Position numbers and translations under genes: made by a program. Below, one piece after another: positions 44,710 through 55,021 of a stretch of 64,000 nucleotides of DNA. Source of the DNA: Pseudomonadota bacterium (lineage in GTDB: Bacteria; Pseudomonadota; Gammaproteobacteria; Steroidobacterales; Steroidobacteraceae); assembly GCA_021815925.1 (NCBI GenBank), contig JAKAZL010000006.1, forward strand, positions 1-64,000, written 5' to 3'. The number at the start of each line of letters is the position of its first letter. Positions within the stretch are counted from its first letter, which is position 1. Below the pieces are notes generated by a model. That model did no database searches. It had not been told where the DNA came from and was given only the letters and a program-made list of their open reading frames with translations.

Positions 44710-47148
44710 TCATGCCGCCGACTGCCGGGCTTCGGCTGTGGACTGCCGTTCGAGCTCGAGCACGCGCAGTGTCGTTGGGATGAGCGCATCGGGGCTAAGT
44801 CCGATCGAATCGATGCCGAGATGCACCAGCTCGGCGGCAATCTCGGGGTAGTCCGACGGCGCCTGACCACAGATCCCGGAGTGCCGTCCGTTGCGCCGGC
44901 ACCCCTCGACCGCGAGCTTCAGCAGCTTGCGTACGCCAGGATCGCGCTCGTCGAAGTCGAAAGCGACGGTCGCAGAGTCGCGATCGACGCCGAGCGTCAG
45001 CTGCGTCAGGTCGTTCGAGCCGATCGAAAAGCCGTCGAATATCTTGCTGAACTCGTCGATCAGCAGGACGTTGTTCGGGACCTCGCACATCATGTAGATC
45101 TCGAGCCCGTCCTTCCCCCGCTCCAGACCGAGCTCGCGCATCCGAGCGACCACCGCGACGCCCTCCTCGAGGCGCCGGCAGAAGGGAATCATCGCCTTGA
45201 GGTTGGTGAGCCCCATGACCTCGCGCGCGTGCTTCAGCGCGGCGCATTCGAGGGCGAATCCGTCCGCATACGCCGGGTGCGTGTAGCGTGCCGCGCCCCG
45301 GAACCCGAGCATCGGGTTCTCCTCCTTCGGCTCGAACCAGCGGCCGCCGAGCAGACCCGCGTACTCGTTGGTCTTGAAGTCGGACATCCGCACGATGACC
45401 GGCTTGGGATGGAACGCCGCGCCGATGGTGCCGAGACCTTCGGCCAGGCGCTGCACGAAGAAGTCGCGTGGGTGTGCATAGCCGCGGGTCAACTGCTCGA
45501 GCGCGCGACGCTCCTCGGCCGACTCCACGCGCTCGGGGTGCAGCAGCGCCATCGGGTGCGCCTTGATGTGCTCGGTGATGATGAACTCCATGCGGGCCAG
45601 CGCGACGCCGTCGTTCGGCAGAAAGCTCATCTGGAAAGCGACGTCGGGGTTGGCCAGAATCAGCATCATCTTGGTGCGCGGTCGCGGCAGCGTCGTCAGG
45701 TCCGTGCGGCGCACCTCGAATGGAATCTTGCCGGCATACACCCGGCCGGTTTCCCCCTCGGCGCAGGAGACCGTGACTGGCTGGCCGTCCGTGAGCTTCT
45801 CGGTCGCATTCCCCGTGCCGACGACCGCCGGGATGCCGAATTCGCGCGCAACAATCGCCGCGTGACACGTTCTGCCGCCGCGGTTCGTCACAATGGCCGC
45901 AGCGCGGTGCATGATCGGCTCCCAATCCGGCGTGGTGCTGTCGGTGACCAGTACCTCCCCGGTGCGGAACGAGCCGATTTCCGCGGCGCTGCGGATCAGC
46001 CGCACCGGACCCTGTGCGATCCGCGAGCCGACTGCCCGCCCGGTCACCGCCGGCTGCGGAGTTGGCCCGAGTCGATACTCCTCGAGCAGCGCCTCGGGTC
46101 GGCGCGAAGCGCTGGTCTCGGGGCGGGCCTGCACGACGTACAGGCGCCCGTCGAGACCGTCCTTGGCCCACTCGATGTCCATGGGCATCGCCCGGCCCGC
46201 GCGGGCACTGTAGTGACCCTCGATCTTGATCGCGTATTTGGCGAGCACCAGCACTTCCTCGTCACTCAGGCAGTAGCGCTCGCGCTCCTCGGCGGAGGTG
46301 GTCACGTTGCGGGTCGGCTCGGGCGAGTTGGGTCCGGCGTAGACCATCTTGATCTGCTTGCTGCCGAGCGAGCGCCGCAGAACGGCCCGCCGTCCGCTGA
46401 GAAAGGTTGGCTTGAAGACCACGAATTCATCCGGCTCGAGCGCACCCTGGACGATATTCTCGCCGAGACCGTAACTGGCGCTGATCAGGACGACGTCGCG
46501 AAAACCGCTCTCGGTGTCGAGGGTGAACATGACGCCGCTCGCGCCTTCGTCGGCGCGCACCATCTTCTGCACGGCGATCGACAGGGCGACTTTGAAGTGG
46601 TCGAAGCCGTTGTCGCTGCGATAGTGGATCGCCCGATCGGTGAACAGGCTCGCGAAGCAGCGTCGACAGGCTTCCAGCAGGGCGGACTCCCCGGCGATGT
46701 TGAGGAACGAGTCCTGCTGCCCGGCAAAGCTCATCGTGGGCAGGTCCTCGGCGGTGGCTGAGCTGCGCACGGCAACGCTGATCGGCGTGTCGGAATTCGA
46801 GCTCAGGCGCTGAAAGGCGGCGAGGATCTCGGCCTGTAAGTCGGCAGGCAGTCCGGCGCCGTAGACGAGGTCTCGAGCCTGCCGTGCGCGGCGGGCAAGA
46901 TCCTCGGCGTCATCGGCGCGCAGCTCGGCGAGCAGACTGCGCAGCGGCTGCCAGGCGTTGGCCTGCTCGAGGACGTAGCGGTAGGCGTCCGTAGTGATTG
47001 CGAAGCCGTCGGGAATCGCCACGCCCTGTGGCCGCAGCGCCTGGTACATCTCCCCGAGCGAGGCGGTCTTCCCGCCCACCAGTCGCAGGTCGGCGGCGGA
47101 GATCTCGGCAAAGAACCGGATGAAACGTGGTGCCGGAGACATCATCAA
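44710..47148 (-). CDS. ppsA: Phosphoenolpyruvate synthase
   Basis: The 812-aa product converts pyruvate and ATP to PEP, AMP and phosphate. The ATP-grasp domain opens with VGGKTASLGEMYQAL and includes VAVRSSATAEDLPTMSFAGQQ. The phosphohistidine domain has TNRGGRTCHAAIVAREFGIPAVVG (catalytic His about residue 425). The PEP domain holds GFSIGSNDLTQLTLGVDRDS and the catalytic Cys in HSGICGQAPSDYPE. It heads a four-gene run with CBS2, pfkA and CBS1, placing the forward and reverse glycolytic controls next to each other. Length and domain order are normal. Confidence 0.95.
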   Translation of the reverse strand: MMMSPAPRFIRFFAEISAADLRLVGGKTASLGEMYQALRPQGVAIPDGFAITTDAYRYVLEQANAWQPLRSLLAELRADDAEDLARRARQARDLVYGAGLPADLQAEILAAFQRLSSNSDTPISVAVRSSATAEDLPTMSFAGQQDSFLNIAGESALLEACRRCFASLFTDRAIHYRSDNGFDHFKVALSIAVQKMVRADEGASGVMFTLDTESGFRDVVLISASYGLGENIVQGALEPDEFVVFKPTFLSGRRAVLRRSLGSKQIKMVYAGPNSPEPTRNVTTSAEERERYCLSDEEVLVLAKYAIKIEGHYSARAGRAMPMDIEWAKDGLDGRLYVVQARPETSASRRPEALLEEYRLGPTPQPAVTGRAVGSRIAQGPVRLIRSAAEIGSFRTGEVLVTDSTTPDWEPIMHRAAAIVTNRGGRTCHAAIVAREFGIPAVVGTGNATEKLTDGQPVTVSCAEGETGRVYAGKIPFEVRRTDLTTLPRPRTKMMLILANPDVAFQMSFLPNDGVALARMEFIITEHIKAHPMALLHPERVESAEERRALEQLTRGYAHPRDFFVQRLAEGLGTIGAAFHPKPVIVRMSDFKTNEYAGLLGGRWFEPKEENPMLGFRGAARYTHPAYADGFALECAALKHAREVMGLTNLKAMIPFCRRLEEGVAVVARMRELGLERGKDGLEIYMMCEVPNNVLLIDEFSKIFDGFSIGSNDLTQLTLGVDRDSATVAFDFDERDPGVRKLLKLAVEGCRRNGRHSGICGQAPSDYPEIAAELVHLGIDSIGLSPDALIPTTLRVLELERQSTAEARQSAA

Positions 47149-47418
47149 CCCTCTACCGTCGAGCCGTGTCGGGCACGCGCCGACACCCGCCGCGGGACCG
47201 TCGTCCCTGCAGCGCGATTAACCGTACACGCGCCGCAGCGGAGCGCGAATCCGCAGTTGTGCCTATCGGCGATCGGATTGCCCCGGGCGCCTCGCGACGC
47301 TCGCCGGACGCTGCGGAAAATGCGGATCGCGCGCGTGGCCGGCGTGGCAGCAGCATCAGGCACCGGTGTGGGCCGGCCGGGGCTCGGCAGACCGAGTCGC
47401 CCTCCGGAGAGCGCGCGA

Positions 47419-48594
47419 ATGAGATCGAAGGTGTTGCGGACCGGCGCCGCGCGGTGGAACCGGCCGGAGGTCGTCCGGTTCCTGGCCGACCCGCGGCATT
47501 ATCCGCACCACCCGCGCAGCGTTGAGATCATCGAGACGCACTTCGCGTGGATCTTTCTCGCCGGCGAACGTGCGTACAAGCTCAAGAAGCCGCTGCATCA
47601 GACCTCGATGGATTACCGGACGCTGGCGCTGCGCCACCGTGCCTGCCGGGCGGAACTTGCGCTGAATACGCGTCTTGCGCCGTCCGTCTATCGCCGGATC
47701 GTCGCGCTGCGTCGCACGCGCGGCGGCGCGCTGACGCTGCGCGCCGCCGCCGCCGGGCCCATTGTGGAGTGGCTGGTGCAGATGCGGCGTTTGCCGGCCG
47801 CGCGCCTGATGGATCAGGCGATCGGCGCGCAGCGGGTCTCGGCTCGGGACCTCGATCAGGTGATGACCCGTCTCGGCCGTTTCTTTCGCCGGGCCCGGCG
47901 TGCGCCGATGAGCGATCGGGCGTATCGGCGGCAGCTCGGCGGGGAGATCCGCACCTGCGCACGCGAACTGCGGGCCGCAGACCTCGCGTTGGATCGCGCA
48001 CGGGTGAAAGAGGTGACCGACCTGCAACTTAAGTGGCTCGCGCGACACGGCCGGGCACTGAGCGGCCGGGGGCGGGCGCTGCGCGATGGACACGGCGATC
48101 TTCGCCCGGAGCACGTGTTTCTCGGTGCGGCCGGCTACCCGGCGTGCGTGATCGACTGCCTGGAGTTCGATCCGCAGCTGCGCCGTCTCGATCCGGCGGA
48201 GGAGATGGCGTTCCTCGCGCTGGAATGCGCGCGGCTCGGCGCCGCACGACTCGGACGAGGGCTGCTCGAGCGCTACGTCGAGGGGCTTCAGGACCCCATT
48301 CCGCCGGCCCTGTGGGCGTTCTACATGAGCCGTCGCGCGCTCGTGCGAGCCCAGATCGCCGCCTGGCATCTGCGCGATCCGGAGTTCTCCGGCCAGTCGC
48401 GTCGCTGGAGGATGCGGGCGCAATCGTATCTTGACGATGCTCTGCGGCTCATCCGGCGTGCCAACGGACTCACGTCATCTGTCGACGGTGAATGCGCCAG
48501 GGCGCCAGCGCGGCGCCACGCTGCGACTCAGACCGGCCAGCGCTCGAGCAGAGGGGAGACCGGCTCCGCGGCGAGCATGCGGCGCAGCGTCTGA
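47419..48594 (+). CDS. APH-like kinase domain protein (COG2187 type)
   Basis: The 391-aa product contains a phosphotransferase-like kinase core: ETHFAWIFLAGERAYKLKKPL near the start, and the catalytic loop RDGHGDLRPEHVFLGAAGYPACVIDCLEFDPQLR with the Brenner-type His-Gly-Asp and metal-binding Asp, about residues 223-255. The COG2187 family often carries an additional P-loop kinase domain, which is absent here. I chose ATG 47419, with GGAG upstream; the frame is open further back but without conserved sequence. The last 22 codons run antisense to the 3' end of the convergent PRPP synthetase gene. Its phosphate acceptor is unknown. Confidence 0.75.
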   Translation: MRSKVLRTGAARWNRPEVVRFLADPRHYPHHPRSVEIIETHFAWIFLAGERAYKLKKPLHQTSMDYRTLALRHRACRAELALNTRLAPSVYRRIVALRRTRGGALTLRAAAAGPIVEWLVQMRRLPAARLMDQAIGAQRVSARDLDQVMTRLGRFFRRARRAPMSDRAYRRQLGGEIRTCARELRAADLALDRARVKEVTDLQLKWLARHGRALSGRGRALRDGHGDLRPEHVFLGAAGYPACVIDCLEFDPQLRRLDPAEEMAFLALECARLGAARLGRGLLERYVEGLQDPIPPALWAFYMSRRALVRAQIAAWHLRDPEFSGQSRRWRMRAQSYLDDALRLIRRANGLTSSVDGECARAPARRHAATQTGQRSSRGETGSAASMRRSV

Positions 48595-49538
48595 CCGAAC
48601 AGCGGCGCGACGGGCAGCAGGGACAGCCGATGGCCCGCTGCCTGTATCAGTGCGCTCGGCAGCATCGTTCCGACGCTGTCGGTGACCGTAATGTGCGAGA
48701 TGGACTCGGCGGCGATGAGCGCCGAAACGCCCGCGACGAGCGGAGTGTGAGTCACGGCGACCTGTACATCCGTGGCGCCCCCCTCGCGGCACGCCGCGGC
48801 GGCGCGGATCAGCGTGCCGCCGGTGGCGCAGAGGTCATCGAGCACGATCGCCGTCCGGCCGGTGATCTCGCCGGCGAGTGTGCCGCCGGAGACGACGCCC
48901 TTGGCGCGACGCTTCTCGACGAATGCCAGGCCGACCTCACGACCCGACTGCGCCGTGAGCTGCTCGCGAAAGATCTGTGCGCGCTTGATGCCGCCTACGT
49001 CCGGCGAGACGACCGTGAGCGCGGGGCCCGGGGATGCGTGACGCAAATAGTGGTCCACCAGCATCGGCAGCGCGCTCAGATGGATGGTGGGGATGCGGAA
49101 CGCATTGTCGAAGGCCGCCGGGTTGTGTACGTCGAGGCCGATGAGGCTGCTCGCACCGGCGGCCTCGAGCAGCTCGGCGACATAGCGCGAGGTGACCGGA
49201 TCGCGCAGCTGAGTGCGCCGGTCCTTGCGGGCGAAGGCGAAGTACGGCAGGAGCACCGTTCGGGCGTCGGCACCGGCATCGCGCACGGACTGCAGCAGAA
49301 ACAGCAGCCGCAGCAGCCGGGTGGAGGCCGGCGCCTCGTCGGTGCCGGCGAGCGATTGCACCACGAACAGCGAGCGGCCGCGCGCGGACTCGAGCGGCCG
49401 CAGCTTGAACTCCCCGCCGTCGAACGGGCGCTCCTCGATCGGCAGCACGCCGATGCCCGCCGCGCGCGCGATCGCATCGGCCAGCGGCTGGCTCTCGCTG
49501 AGTCCGACGACGGCAGGGGGCGGGTGGTTCGGTTGCAT
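48528..49538 (-). CDS. prs: Ribose-phosphate pyrophosphokinase, divergent paralogue
   Basis: The 336-aa product makes PRPP from ribose-5-phosphate and ATP. The flexible-loop motif LPYFAFARKDRRTQLRDPV is equivalent to YxYxRQDRR of standard Prs. SLIGLDVHNPAAFDNAF carries the catalytic His, SPDVGGIKRAQ follows, and the PRPP site reads IVLDDLCATGGTLIRAA. Divergence from standard PRPP synthetase at several positions suggests a specialised second copy rather than the housekeeping enzyme. The ATG at 49538 was chosen; the frame continues upstream through polX in antisense. The 3' end overlaps that of the APH-like kinase gene by 67 bp. Confidence 0.88.
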   Translation of the reverse strand: MQPNHPPPAVVGLSESQPLADAIARAAGIGVLPIEERPFDGGEFKLRPLESARGRSLFVVQSLAGTDEAPASTRLLRLLFLLQSVRDAGADARTVLLPYFAFARKDRRTQLRDPVTSRYVAELLEAAGASSLIGLDVHNPAAFDNAFRIPTIHLSALPMLVDHYLRHASPGPALTVVSPDVGGIKRAQIFREQLTAQSGREVGLAFVEKRRAKGVVSGGTLAGEITGRTAIVLDDLCATGGTLIRAAAACREGGATDVQVAVTHTPLVAGVSALIAAESISHITVTDSVGTMLPSALIQAAGHRLSLLPVAPLFGQTLRRMLAAEPVSPLLERWPV

Positions 49539-49736
49539 CGGCCTGGACGGGCGGTTCGTAGCGGGCGGTGAGGTCCGGCCCGACGGCCAGTCGGACCGTA
49601 CCGGTTGCAGCACAGCATCGCGCGTCGGGCTGGTCCGGGGCATCCGCAGCAGTGCGTATGCGATCGGTATACCCACGGATGGGCACCGGGTCCGGCGGTC
49701 GTATCCTCGGGGGCGGCACTCGCGAGAGGGCGGGGC

Positions 49737-51464
49737 ATGAGCATTCACAATGCCGACATCGCGGCGGCGTTCGAGGAGATCGCGGACCTGCTGTCGATCC
49801 AGGGCGCCAATGCGTTCCGGATCCGCGCCTATCGTCGGGCGGCCCAGATGCTGCGCAGCCTGCCCCATGAGATCGCGGCAGGCACCGATCCGGCGGTATA
49901 TGCGTCGCTTCCCGGGATCGGCGCCGATCTGGCGAGCAAGATTGCCGAACTGGTGCGCACCGGCGAACTCGACTCCCTGAACCGGTTGCGTCGTGAAGTT
50001 CCGGCCGGGGCACGGGACCTGCTGTCGCTGCCCGGCCTGGGTCCCGTACACGTACGGACCCTGGTGAGCGGGCTGCGGATTGGCGATCGGGCGGCTCTGC
50101 GCCAGGCTCTCGCGGCTGGCCGACTGGCCGGCGTGCGGGGTTTCGGGCCGGCCCTGCGGGGTCGACTCGAGGCGGCGCTCGCGCGTCCCGCGAGCGAGGC
50201 GGCCCGGCGGCTGCCGCTGTCGCAGGCTGCGCAATATGCCGAGCCCCTGAGAGATTTTCTCGCCGCCGTGCCGGGCGTGGAGCGCGCCGAGATCGTCGGG
50301 AGCTACCGGCGCGGGCGCGATACGGTGGGCGATCTCGATGTGCTGCTGTGCGCCGGTGACGCGGCCGACCCGATTGCGGCGCTGCGCGGTTACGCCGACC
50401 TGGGTGCGCTGAACGCATCGGGCCGGACCAAGGCCGCAGGCGTGCTGCGTAACGGGTTGGCGTTCGATCTGCGCGTCGTTGCGGCGGAGAGCTTCGGCGC
50501 CGCACTGCAGTACTTCACCGGCAGCAAGGAGCACGGCATCCGGCTTCGCCAGATCGCCCACGCGCGCGGGTTGAAACTGAGTGAGTATGGGCTGTTCCGC
50601 GGCAAGCAGCGGCTCGCCGGCCGGCGCGAGGAGGACGTCTACGCCGCGTTGGGACTCGCCTGGGTACCCCCGGAACTGCGCGAGGATCGCGGTGAAGTGG
50701 CGGCGGCCGAGCGCAACGCGCTGCCGCAACTGCTGCTGCGCTCCGAGCTCAGGGGGGATCTGCATGTCCACACGCGCGCCACGGACGGCAACGATTCGCT
50801 CGCGGACATGGTGAGCGCGGCCCGCGCCGCCGGTCTCTCCTATGTCGCGATCACCGATCACAGCAAGCATCTCGGCATCGTTCATGGCCTGGATGCCGGA
50901 CGGCTGGCGCGGCAATGCGACGCAATCGACGCGCTCAACGCCCGGATGCGCGGCTTCACCGTGCTCAAGGGCGCCGAGGTCGATATTCTGGCGGACGGGA
51001 GTCTTGCACTGCCCGATTCGGTGTTGGCGCAACTCGATCTGGTCATCGTCGCGGTGCACAGCCACTTCGATCTGTCGGAGGCGAAACAGACGGCGCGCGT
51101 GCTGCGCGCTCTGGAGCATCCGTGCGTGACGATCCTCGCTCATCCGAGCGGCCGATTGCTCGGCGAGCGTGAGCCCTACACGCTCGACTTCGAGCGGCTG
51201 TTCGCCGCGGCCCGCTCACGACCGTGCTATCTGGAGGTGAACGGGCAGCCGCAGCGGCTCGATCTCGATGACGTACGGGTGAAGGCGGCGATCGAGCATG
51301 GCGTATTGCTGTCGCTCGCCAGCGATGCACATTCGGTCGAGCAGTTTGCCAACCTCGACGGCGCGGTACGTCAGGCGCGGCGCGGCTGGGCACGGCGCAC
51401 CGATGTGCTCAACGCGCGGCCGCTCGCGGAGCTGCGCAGGCTGCTGCGCGCGACCCGAGGCTGA
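49737..51464 (+). CDS. polX: Bacterial DNA polymerase X with PHP domain
   Basis: The 575-aa product is a standard bacterial PolX. An N-terminal 8-kDa-like domain with helix-hairpin-helix [15 protein letters not shown] lies at about residues 58-72 and a second HhH at [12 protein letters not shown]. The polymerase palm has [17 protein letters not shown] (Asp199, Asp201) and a third Asp in LAFDLRVV. The C-terminal PHP domain begins with [13 protein letters not shown] near residue 341 and ends in SDAHSVEQ, with the expected His and Asp metal ligands. It fills short gaps in base-excision repair and has 3'-5' exonuclease activity in the PHP domain. It is divergent from prs by 198 bp. Confidence 0.94.
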   Translation: MSIHNADIAAAFEEIADLLSIQGANAFRIRAYRRAAQMLRSLPHEIAAGTDPAVYASLPGIGADLASKIAELVRTGELDSLNRLRREVPAGARDLLSLPGLGPVHVRTLVSGLRIGDRAALRQALAAGRLAGVRGFGPALRGRLEAALARPASEAARRLPLSQAAQYAEPLRDFLAAVPGVERAEIVGSYRRGRDTVGDLDVLLCAGDAADPIAALRGYADLGALNASGRTKAAGVLRNGLAFDLRVVAAESFGAALQYFTGSKEHGIRLRQIAHARGLKLSEYGLFRGKQRLAGRREEDVYAALGLAWVPPELREDRGEVAAAERNALPQLLLRSELRGDLHVHTRATDGNDSLADMVSAARAAGLSYVAITDHSKHLGIVHGLDAGRLARQCDAIDALNARMRGFTVLKGAEVDILADGSLALPDSVLAQLDLVIVAVHSHFDLSEAKQTARVLRALEHPCVTILAHPSGRLLGEREPYTLDFERLFAAARSRPCYLEVNGQPQRLDLDDVRVKAAIEHGVLLSLASDAHSVEQFANLDGAVRQARRGWARRTDVLNARPLAELRRLLRATRG

Positions 51465-51483
51465 GTCCTTGGCCCGCGGTGGC

Positions 51484-53739
51484 TCAGGCGCCCGCGCGGC
51501 GCAGCGCCCGCGGATCGATCGGTAGTGCGCGGATGCGTCGGCCGGTGGCGGCGAACAGCGCATTGCACAGCGCCGGCAGCACCGGTGGCAGGGCCGGCTC
51601 GCCGAGTCCGGTCGGATCGTTGTCGCTGCGCAGAAAATGCACCTCGACCGCAGGGGCCTCGTGCATGCGCAGCAGCGCGTACGTGTCGAAGTTGCTCTGC
51701 ACGACCTGGCCGTCCTGCAGCGTGATGGCCGGGTGCAGTGCCTGCCCCAGCCCGTCAAGAATCGCGCCCTGCGCCTGGTTGTATGCGCCGGCGGGGTTGA
51801 TGATCTGCCGGCCGATGTCGATCGCCGCCCAGATCTTGTGGACCTGTGGCACGCCCTCGCGGTCGACGCTCGCCTTGACCACCTCGGCGACGTAGCCGAA
51901 GTGACTGTAGTAAAAGGCGAGCCCCAGTCCCGTGCCGGCCGGCAGCTGCTGCCGCTGTGCCCAGCCGGACCGATCGGCAACGAGCTGCAGCACCCCTCTC
52001 GCCCGGCCGGTATCGAACGGCGGGATCTTCATGCCGAAGCGCGTCGCGGCCGAGGACAGCACGCGTGGCGGTCCGTACAGCGCGAGGCGCAGCTTAAGTG
52101 GATCGAGCCCGCCGGCGTGCGCCAGCTCGTCGAGAAACGACTCGAACGCAAATGCCAGCGCATTGCCGCCGGGGTTGCGCATCGGGCCGGTGGGCGCATC
52201 GAGCTGGATCAGCGAGCGGCCGTACTCGAGGTTCGCAACGTAGCCCGCGGGAAAGTGCTCGCTCGGCAGATCGGCGGAGTCGGCGACCTGACCGTTCTGG
52301 CCGAACGTGACGAAATGATCGCGGAAGGCCATCGGCTTGCCGGCCGCGTCCAGTCCCGCCTTGAAGTAGTGAAAGCCACCCGGTCGGTACGCGTCATGCT
52401 GCATGTCCTGCGGCCGCGTCCACAGGAGCTTCACCGGCCGGCCCGCACGTTGGGCGATCGCGGCGGCCTCGACCATGTAGTCATTGCTCAGTCGTCGGCC
52501 GAAGCCACCGCCGACCCGGGTCATGTGCACGCTGATGCGCGCAGCATCGATCCCGAGCGTGCGCGCCACCAGCTTCGCGCCCGGACCGGGATTCTGGGTC
52601 GGTGCCCAGATCTCCAGGCCGCCGTCGGGCTTAACCCGGGCGGTGCAGTTCTGCGGCTCGAGCGTCGCGTGAGCAAGGAAGGGATAGGCATAGGAGGCCT
52701 GCACGACCTTCGCTGCCCGCGCCAGCGCGGCCTCGACGTTCCCGTCGCGACGGATGACGGCCTGTGGCGCGGAACCGGCCAGACGGGCGGCCTCCCGCTC
52801 GAATGCCTGCGTGTTCTGGTCGGGCGCGGAGGCCGGCGACCACTCGGCGCGCAGCATCTTCAGCGCCTTCTGCGCATCCCACCACTTGTCGGCGAGGATG
52901 GCGACGCCGTCGACCAGGCCCATCTTCACCGCGGCATCGGGCTCCCTGGCGCGCAGGATGAACGCATCGCGCACGCCCGGCAGAGCCTTGATCTGCTCGA
53001 TGTTGGCGCGCACCAGTCGGGCACCGAATACCGGGGACTTCGCATACAGCGCGTAACTCAGCTGCGGCAGGGTCACGTCGATGCCGAACAACGGATCGCC
53101 GTCGAGCACGCGCGCGCTGTCGACGCCGCCGGTGAATTTCCCGATGATGGTGTATTCATCCGGTGTCTTGAGCGTGACCGAGTCGAGATCCGGCGCCGGC
53201 AGCGCTGCCGCCGCGCTCGCCAGCTCGCCGTAGGTGAGCGTCCGTCCGCTGGATGCGTGGCGCACCACGCCCGCCTTGGCCGTGCACTCGGCGCGGGGGA
53301 CGCGCCAGCGGCGCGCCGCAGCGCCGATCAGCATCTGCCGCGCGGCTGCCCCGACGCGCTGCATCGGGATCCAGTTGAGCGGTGTACCGAGGCTGCCGCC
53401 GGCGAACTGCGCGCCGTAGACCGGATCGAGCATGGCTTGCTCGACGCGCACGTTGCGCCACTCGACGTCGAGCTCATCGGCGATCAACATCGGCAGGGTG
53501 GTCTTCATGCCCTGGCCGATCTCGGGGTTCTTGGCCGTGATCGTGACGATCCCGTCCGGAGCGATCTTGATATAGGCGGCGATCGTCGCCTCATCGGCCG
53601 CGGCCCGCTCGACGAACCGCAGCGTCAGCAGCAGACCGCCACCGGCCGCCAAGCCGGTGGCGAGGAACGCTCGGCGTGTTAGGCGCGGTCCTCTCGAGGC
53701 CGTGGGATCCGACTCGGGCGCGGTAGGCTCGGCGTTCAT
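51484..53739 (-). CDS. iorB: Molybdopterin-binding aldehyde/isoquinoline oxidoreductase large subunit
   Basis: The 751-aa product is the molybdenum cofactor subunit of a two-component hydroxylase of the isoquinoline 1-oxidoreductase (IorB) kind. The start carries a twin-arginine signal, [19 protein letters not shown], so the enzyme is exported folded. Motifs [35 protein letters not shown] and [14 protein letters not shown] with the catalytic Glu are conserved. The ATG at 53739 has GGAGG upstream and overlaps the iorA stop by 4 bases. The pair would oxidise N-heterocycles or aldehydes and pass electrons to a periplasmic acceptor; the substrate is unknown. Confidence 0.88.
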   Translation of the reverse strand: MNAEPTAPESDPTASRGPRLTRRAFLATGLAAGGGLLLTLRFVERAAADEATIAAYIKIAPDGIVTITAKNPEIGQGMKTTLPMLIADELDVEWRNVRVEQAMLDPVYGAQFAGGSLGTPLNWIPMQRVGAAARQMLIGAAARRWRVPRAECTAKAGVVRHASSGRTLTYGELASAAAALPAPDLDSVTLKTPDEYTIIGKFTGGVDSARVLDGDPLFGIDVTLPQLSYALYAKSPVFGARLVRANIEQIKALPGVRDAFILRAREPDAAVKMGLVDGVAILADKWWDAQKALKMLRAEWSPASAPDQNTQAFEREAARLAGSAPQAVIRRDGNVEAALARAAKVVQASYAYPFLAHATLEPQNCTARVKPDGGLEIWAPTQNPGPGAKLVARTLGIDAARISVHMTRVGGGFGRRLSNDYMVEAAAIAQRAGRPVKLLWTRPQDMQHDAYRPGGFHYFKAGLDAAGKPMAFRDHFVTFGQNGQVADSADLPSEHFPAGYVANLEYGRSLIQLDAPTGPMRNPGGNALAFAFESFLDELAHAGGLDPLKLRLALYGPPRVLSSAATRFGMKIPPFDTGRARGVLQLVADRSGWAQRQQLPAGTGLGLAFYYSHFGYVAEVVKASVDREGVPQVHKIWAAIDIGRQIINPAGAYNQAQGAILDGLGQALHPAITLQDGQVVQSNFDTYALLRMHEAPAVEVHFLRSDNDPTGLGEPALPPVLPALCNALFAATGRRIRALPIDPRALRRAGA

Positions 53740-54221
53740 GAGCGTTCCTCCCGGGTGTCGACGGTCGGCAGGCCGGCGGCCTGTTTGATGGCTGCGCGGA
53801 TCCGCGTGTAGGTGCAGCAGCGGCAGATGTTGCCCTGCATCGCCTGGTCGATGTCCTGGTCGGTCGGATGGGGATGGCTCGCGAGCAGCGCCGTCGCCGT
53901 CATGACCTGGCCGGCCTGGCAGTAGCCGCACTGCATGACATCGAGGTCGAGCCAGGCTTGCTTGACCTTGCGGCCCCACTCGCTCTCGCCGATCCCCTCG
54001 ATGGTCACGACGGGTGCCGCGCCGACCGCCGAGACGGGAATGACGCAGGAGCGAACCGGCACGCCCCCGAGATGCACGGTACAGGCGCCGCACACGCCAA
54101 TGCCGCAGCCGTACTTGGTGCCCACCAGGCGCAGATCGTCGCGCAGCACCCACAGCAGCGGCGTGTCCGCATCCTCGTCCACCGTGCGTCGCGTGCCGTT
54201 GACCAGGATGGAAAATCTCAT
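53736..54221 (-). CDS. iorA: [2Fe-2S] small subunit of molybdenum hydroxylase
   Basis: The 161-aa product has the two [2Fe-2S] domains of the family: a plant-ferredoxin-like cluster C39-x4-C44-x2-C47-x11-C59 in YGCGIGVCGACTVH, and the all-helical cluster CGYCQAGQ (98-101) with GNICRCCTYTRI (133-135). It carries electrons from the molybdenum centre in IorB. It has no signal of its own and probably travels with IorB through the Tat system. It overlaps iorB by 4 bases and is 184 bp downstream of mocA. Confidence 0.92.
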   Translation of the reverse strand: MRFSILVNGTRRTVDEDADTPLLWVLRDDLRLVGTKYGCGIGVCGACTVHLGGVPVRSCVIPVSAVGAAPVVTIEGIGESEWGRKVKQAWLDLDVMQCGYCQAGQVMTATALLASHPHPTDQDIDQAMQGNICRCCTYTRIRAAIKQAAGLPTVDTREERS

Positions 54222-54405
54222 GAGCGCCTCCGCTCGCGTGGCGCCGTCGAGCGACGGCTGGGCGTTCGCGAGCCTCAAAGTATAGGAGATCCACCCCGGC
54301 CGGTCAGCTCCGCGGTGCGGCGCACGTCTGGCCGATCGTGGGCGTGCGACCGCGCAGGCACCGTTGTCTTGGCCGATGCGTTGCGAGCGCCGCACCCAGC
54401 GAACT

Positions 54406-55005
54406 TCATCGCGTGGTGGATTGACCGAGGGCGAGGAGATCCGCCGGCGTATCGATGTCGACACCGGCGTTCGGCATCGGCACCTCGAGCACTTCGTCGG
54501 CGTGCTCGCGCAGCAGCGCCCGAGCTCCCGCATCGCCGGCAAGACGCCGCAGTTCGCCGAACAGTCGCCGCGGAAAGATCGCCGGTGCGCCGGGGCTCGC
54601 GCCGTAGCGGGCCGCCACGATCGACTGCGGCGCGCCGCGCCAGATATGGGCGAGCCGCGCGTAGTCTTCAGCCGTGACGAGCGCCTGGTCGCCGAGAGCC
54701 AACAGCGCGCCGCCGCAGCAGTCCGGCAGACGCTCAATGCCGGCCCGGATCGAGCTCGCAAGTCCCTCCGGCCAGTTTGCGTTGACGCAAACCGTCACGG
54801 GCGCACGCTCCAACAGTGTGGCGAGCTCTTCCGCGTGGGCGCCGAGAATCACCCAGGTGCGATCGGCGGCGGCTGACGCTGAGCGCATCGCGTGCAGCAG
54901 CATCGGCTCCTCACCGATGCGGGCGAGCTGCTTGATCGCGCCGAAACGGCGCGAGGCGCCGGCCGCGAGGACCAGTGCGTGCAGTTCGGTGCCGGGTGTG
55001 CTCAT
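54406..55005 (-). CDS. mocA: Molybdenum cofactor cytidylyltransferase (MocA/MobA-like)
   Basis: The 199-aa product is a nucleotidyltransferase with the motif LVLAAGASRRFGAIKQL (about residues 10-26) and the metal-binding LLALGDQALVTAEDYARL. MocA attaches CMP to molybdopterin for xanthine-dehydrogenase-type enzymes, which matches the linked iorAB. ATG 55005 gives MSTPGTELHALVLAAGAS; the open frame to 55266 overlaps the xdhC gene and has no conserved sequence. xdhC ends 16 bp upstream on the same strand. Confidence 0.88.
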   Translation of the reverse strand: MSTPGTELHALVLAAGASRRFGAIKQLARIGEEPMLLHAMRSASAAADRTWVILGAHAEELATLLERAPVTVCVNANWPEGLASSIRAGIERLPDCCGGALLALGDQALVTAEDYARLAHIWRGAPQSIVAARYGASPGAPAIFPRRLFGELRRLAGDAGARALLREHADEVLEVPMPNAGVDIDTPADLLALGQSTTR

Positions 55006-55021
55006 GTGGCGGGGGCGCGGG

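Noticed and set aside
44005-46761. A 918-codon plus-strand frame antisense to ppsA
   Set aside because: It has no start context or domain similarity, and it mirrors the conserved ppsA codons on the other strand.
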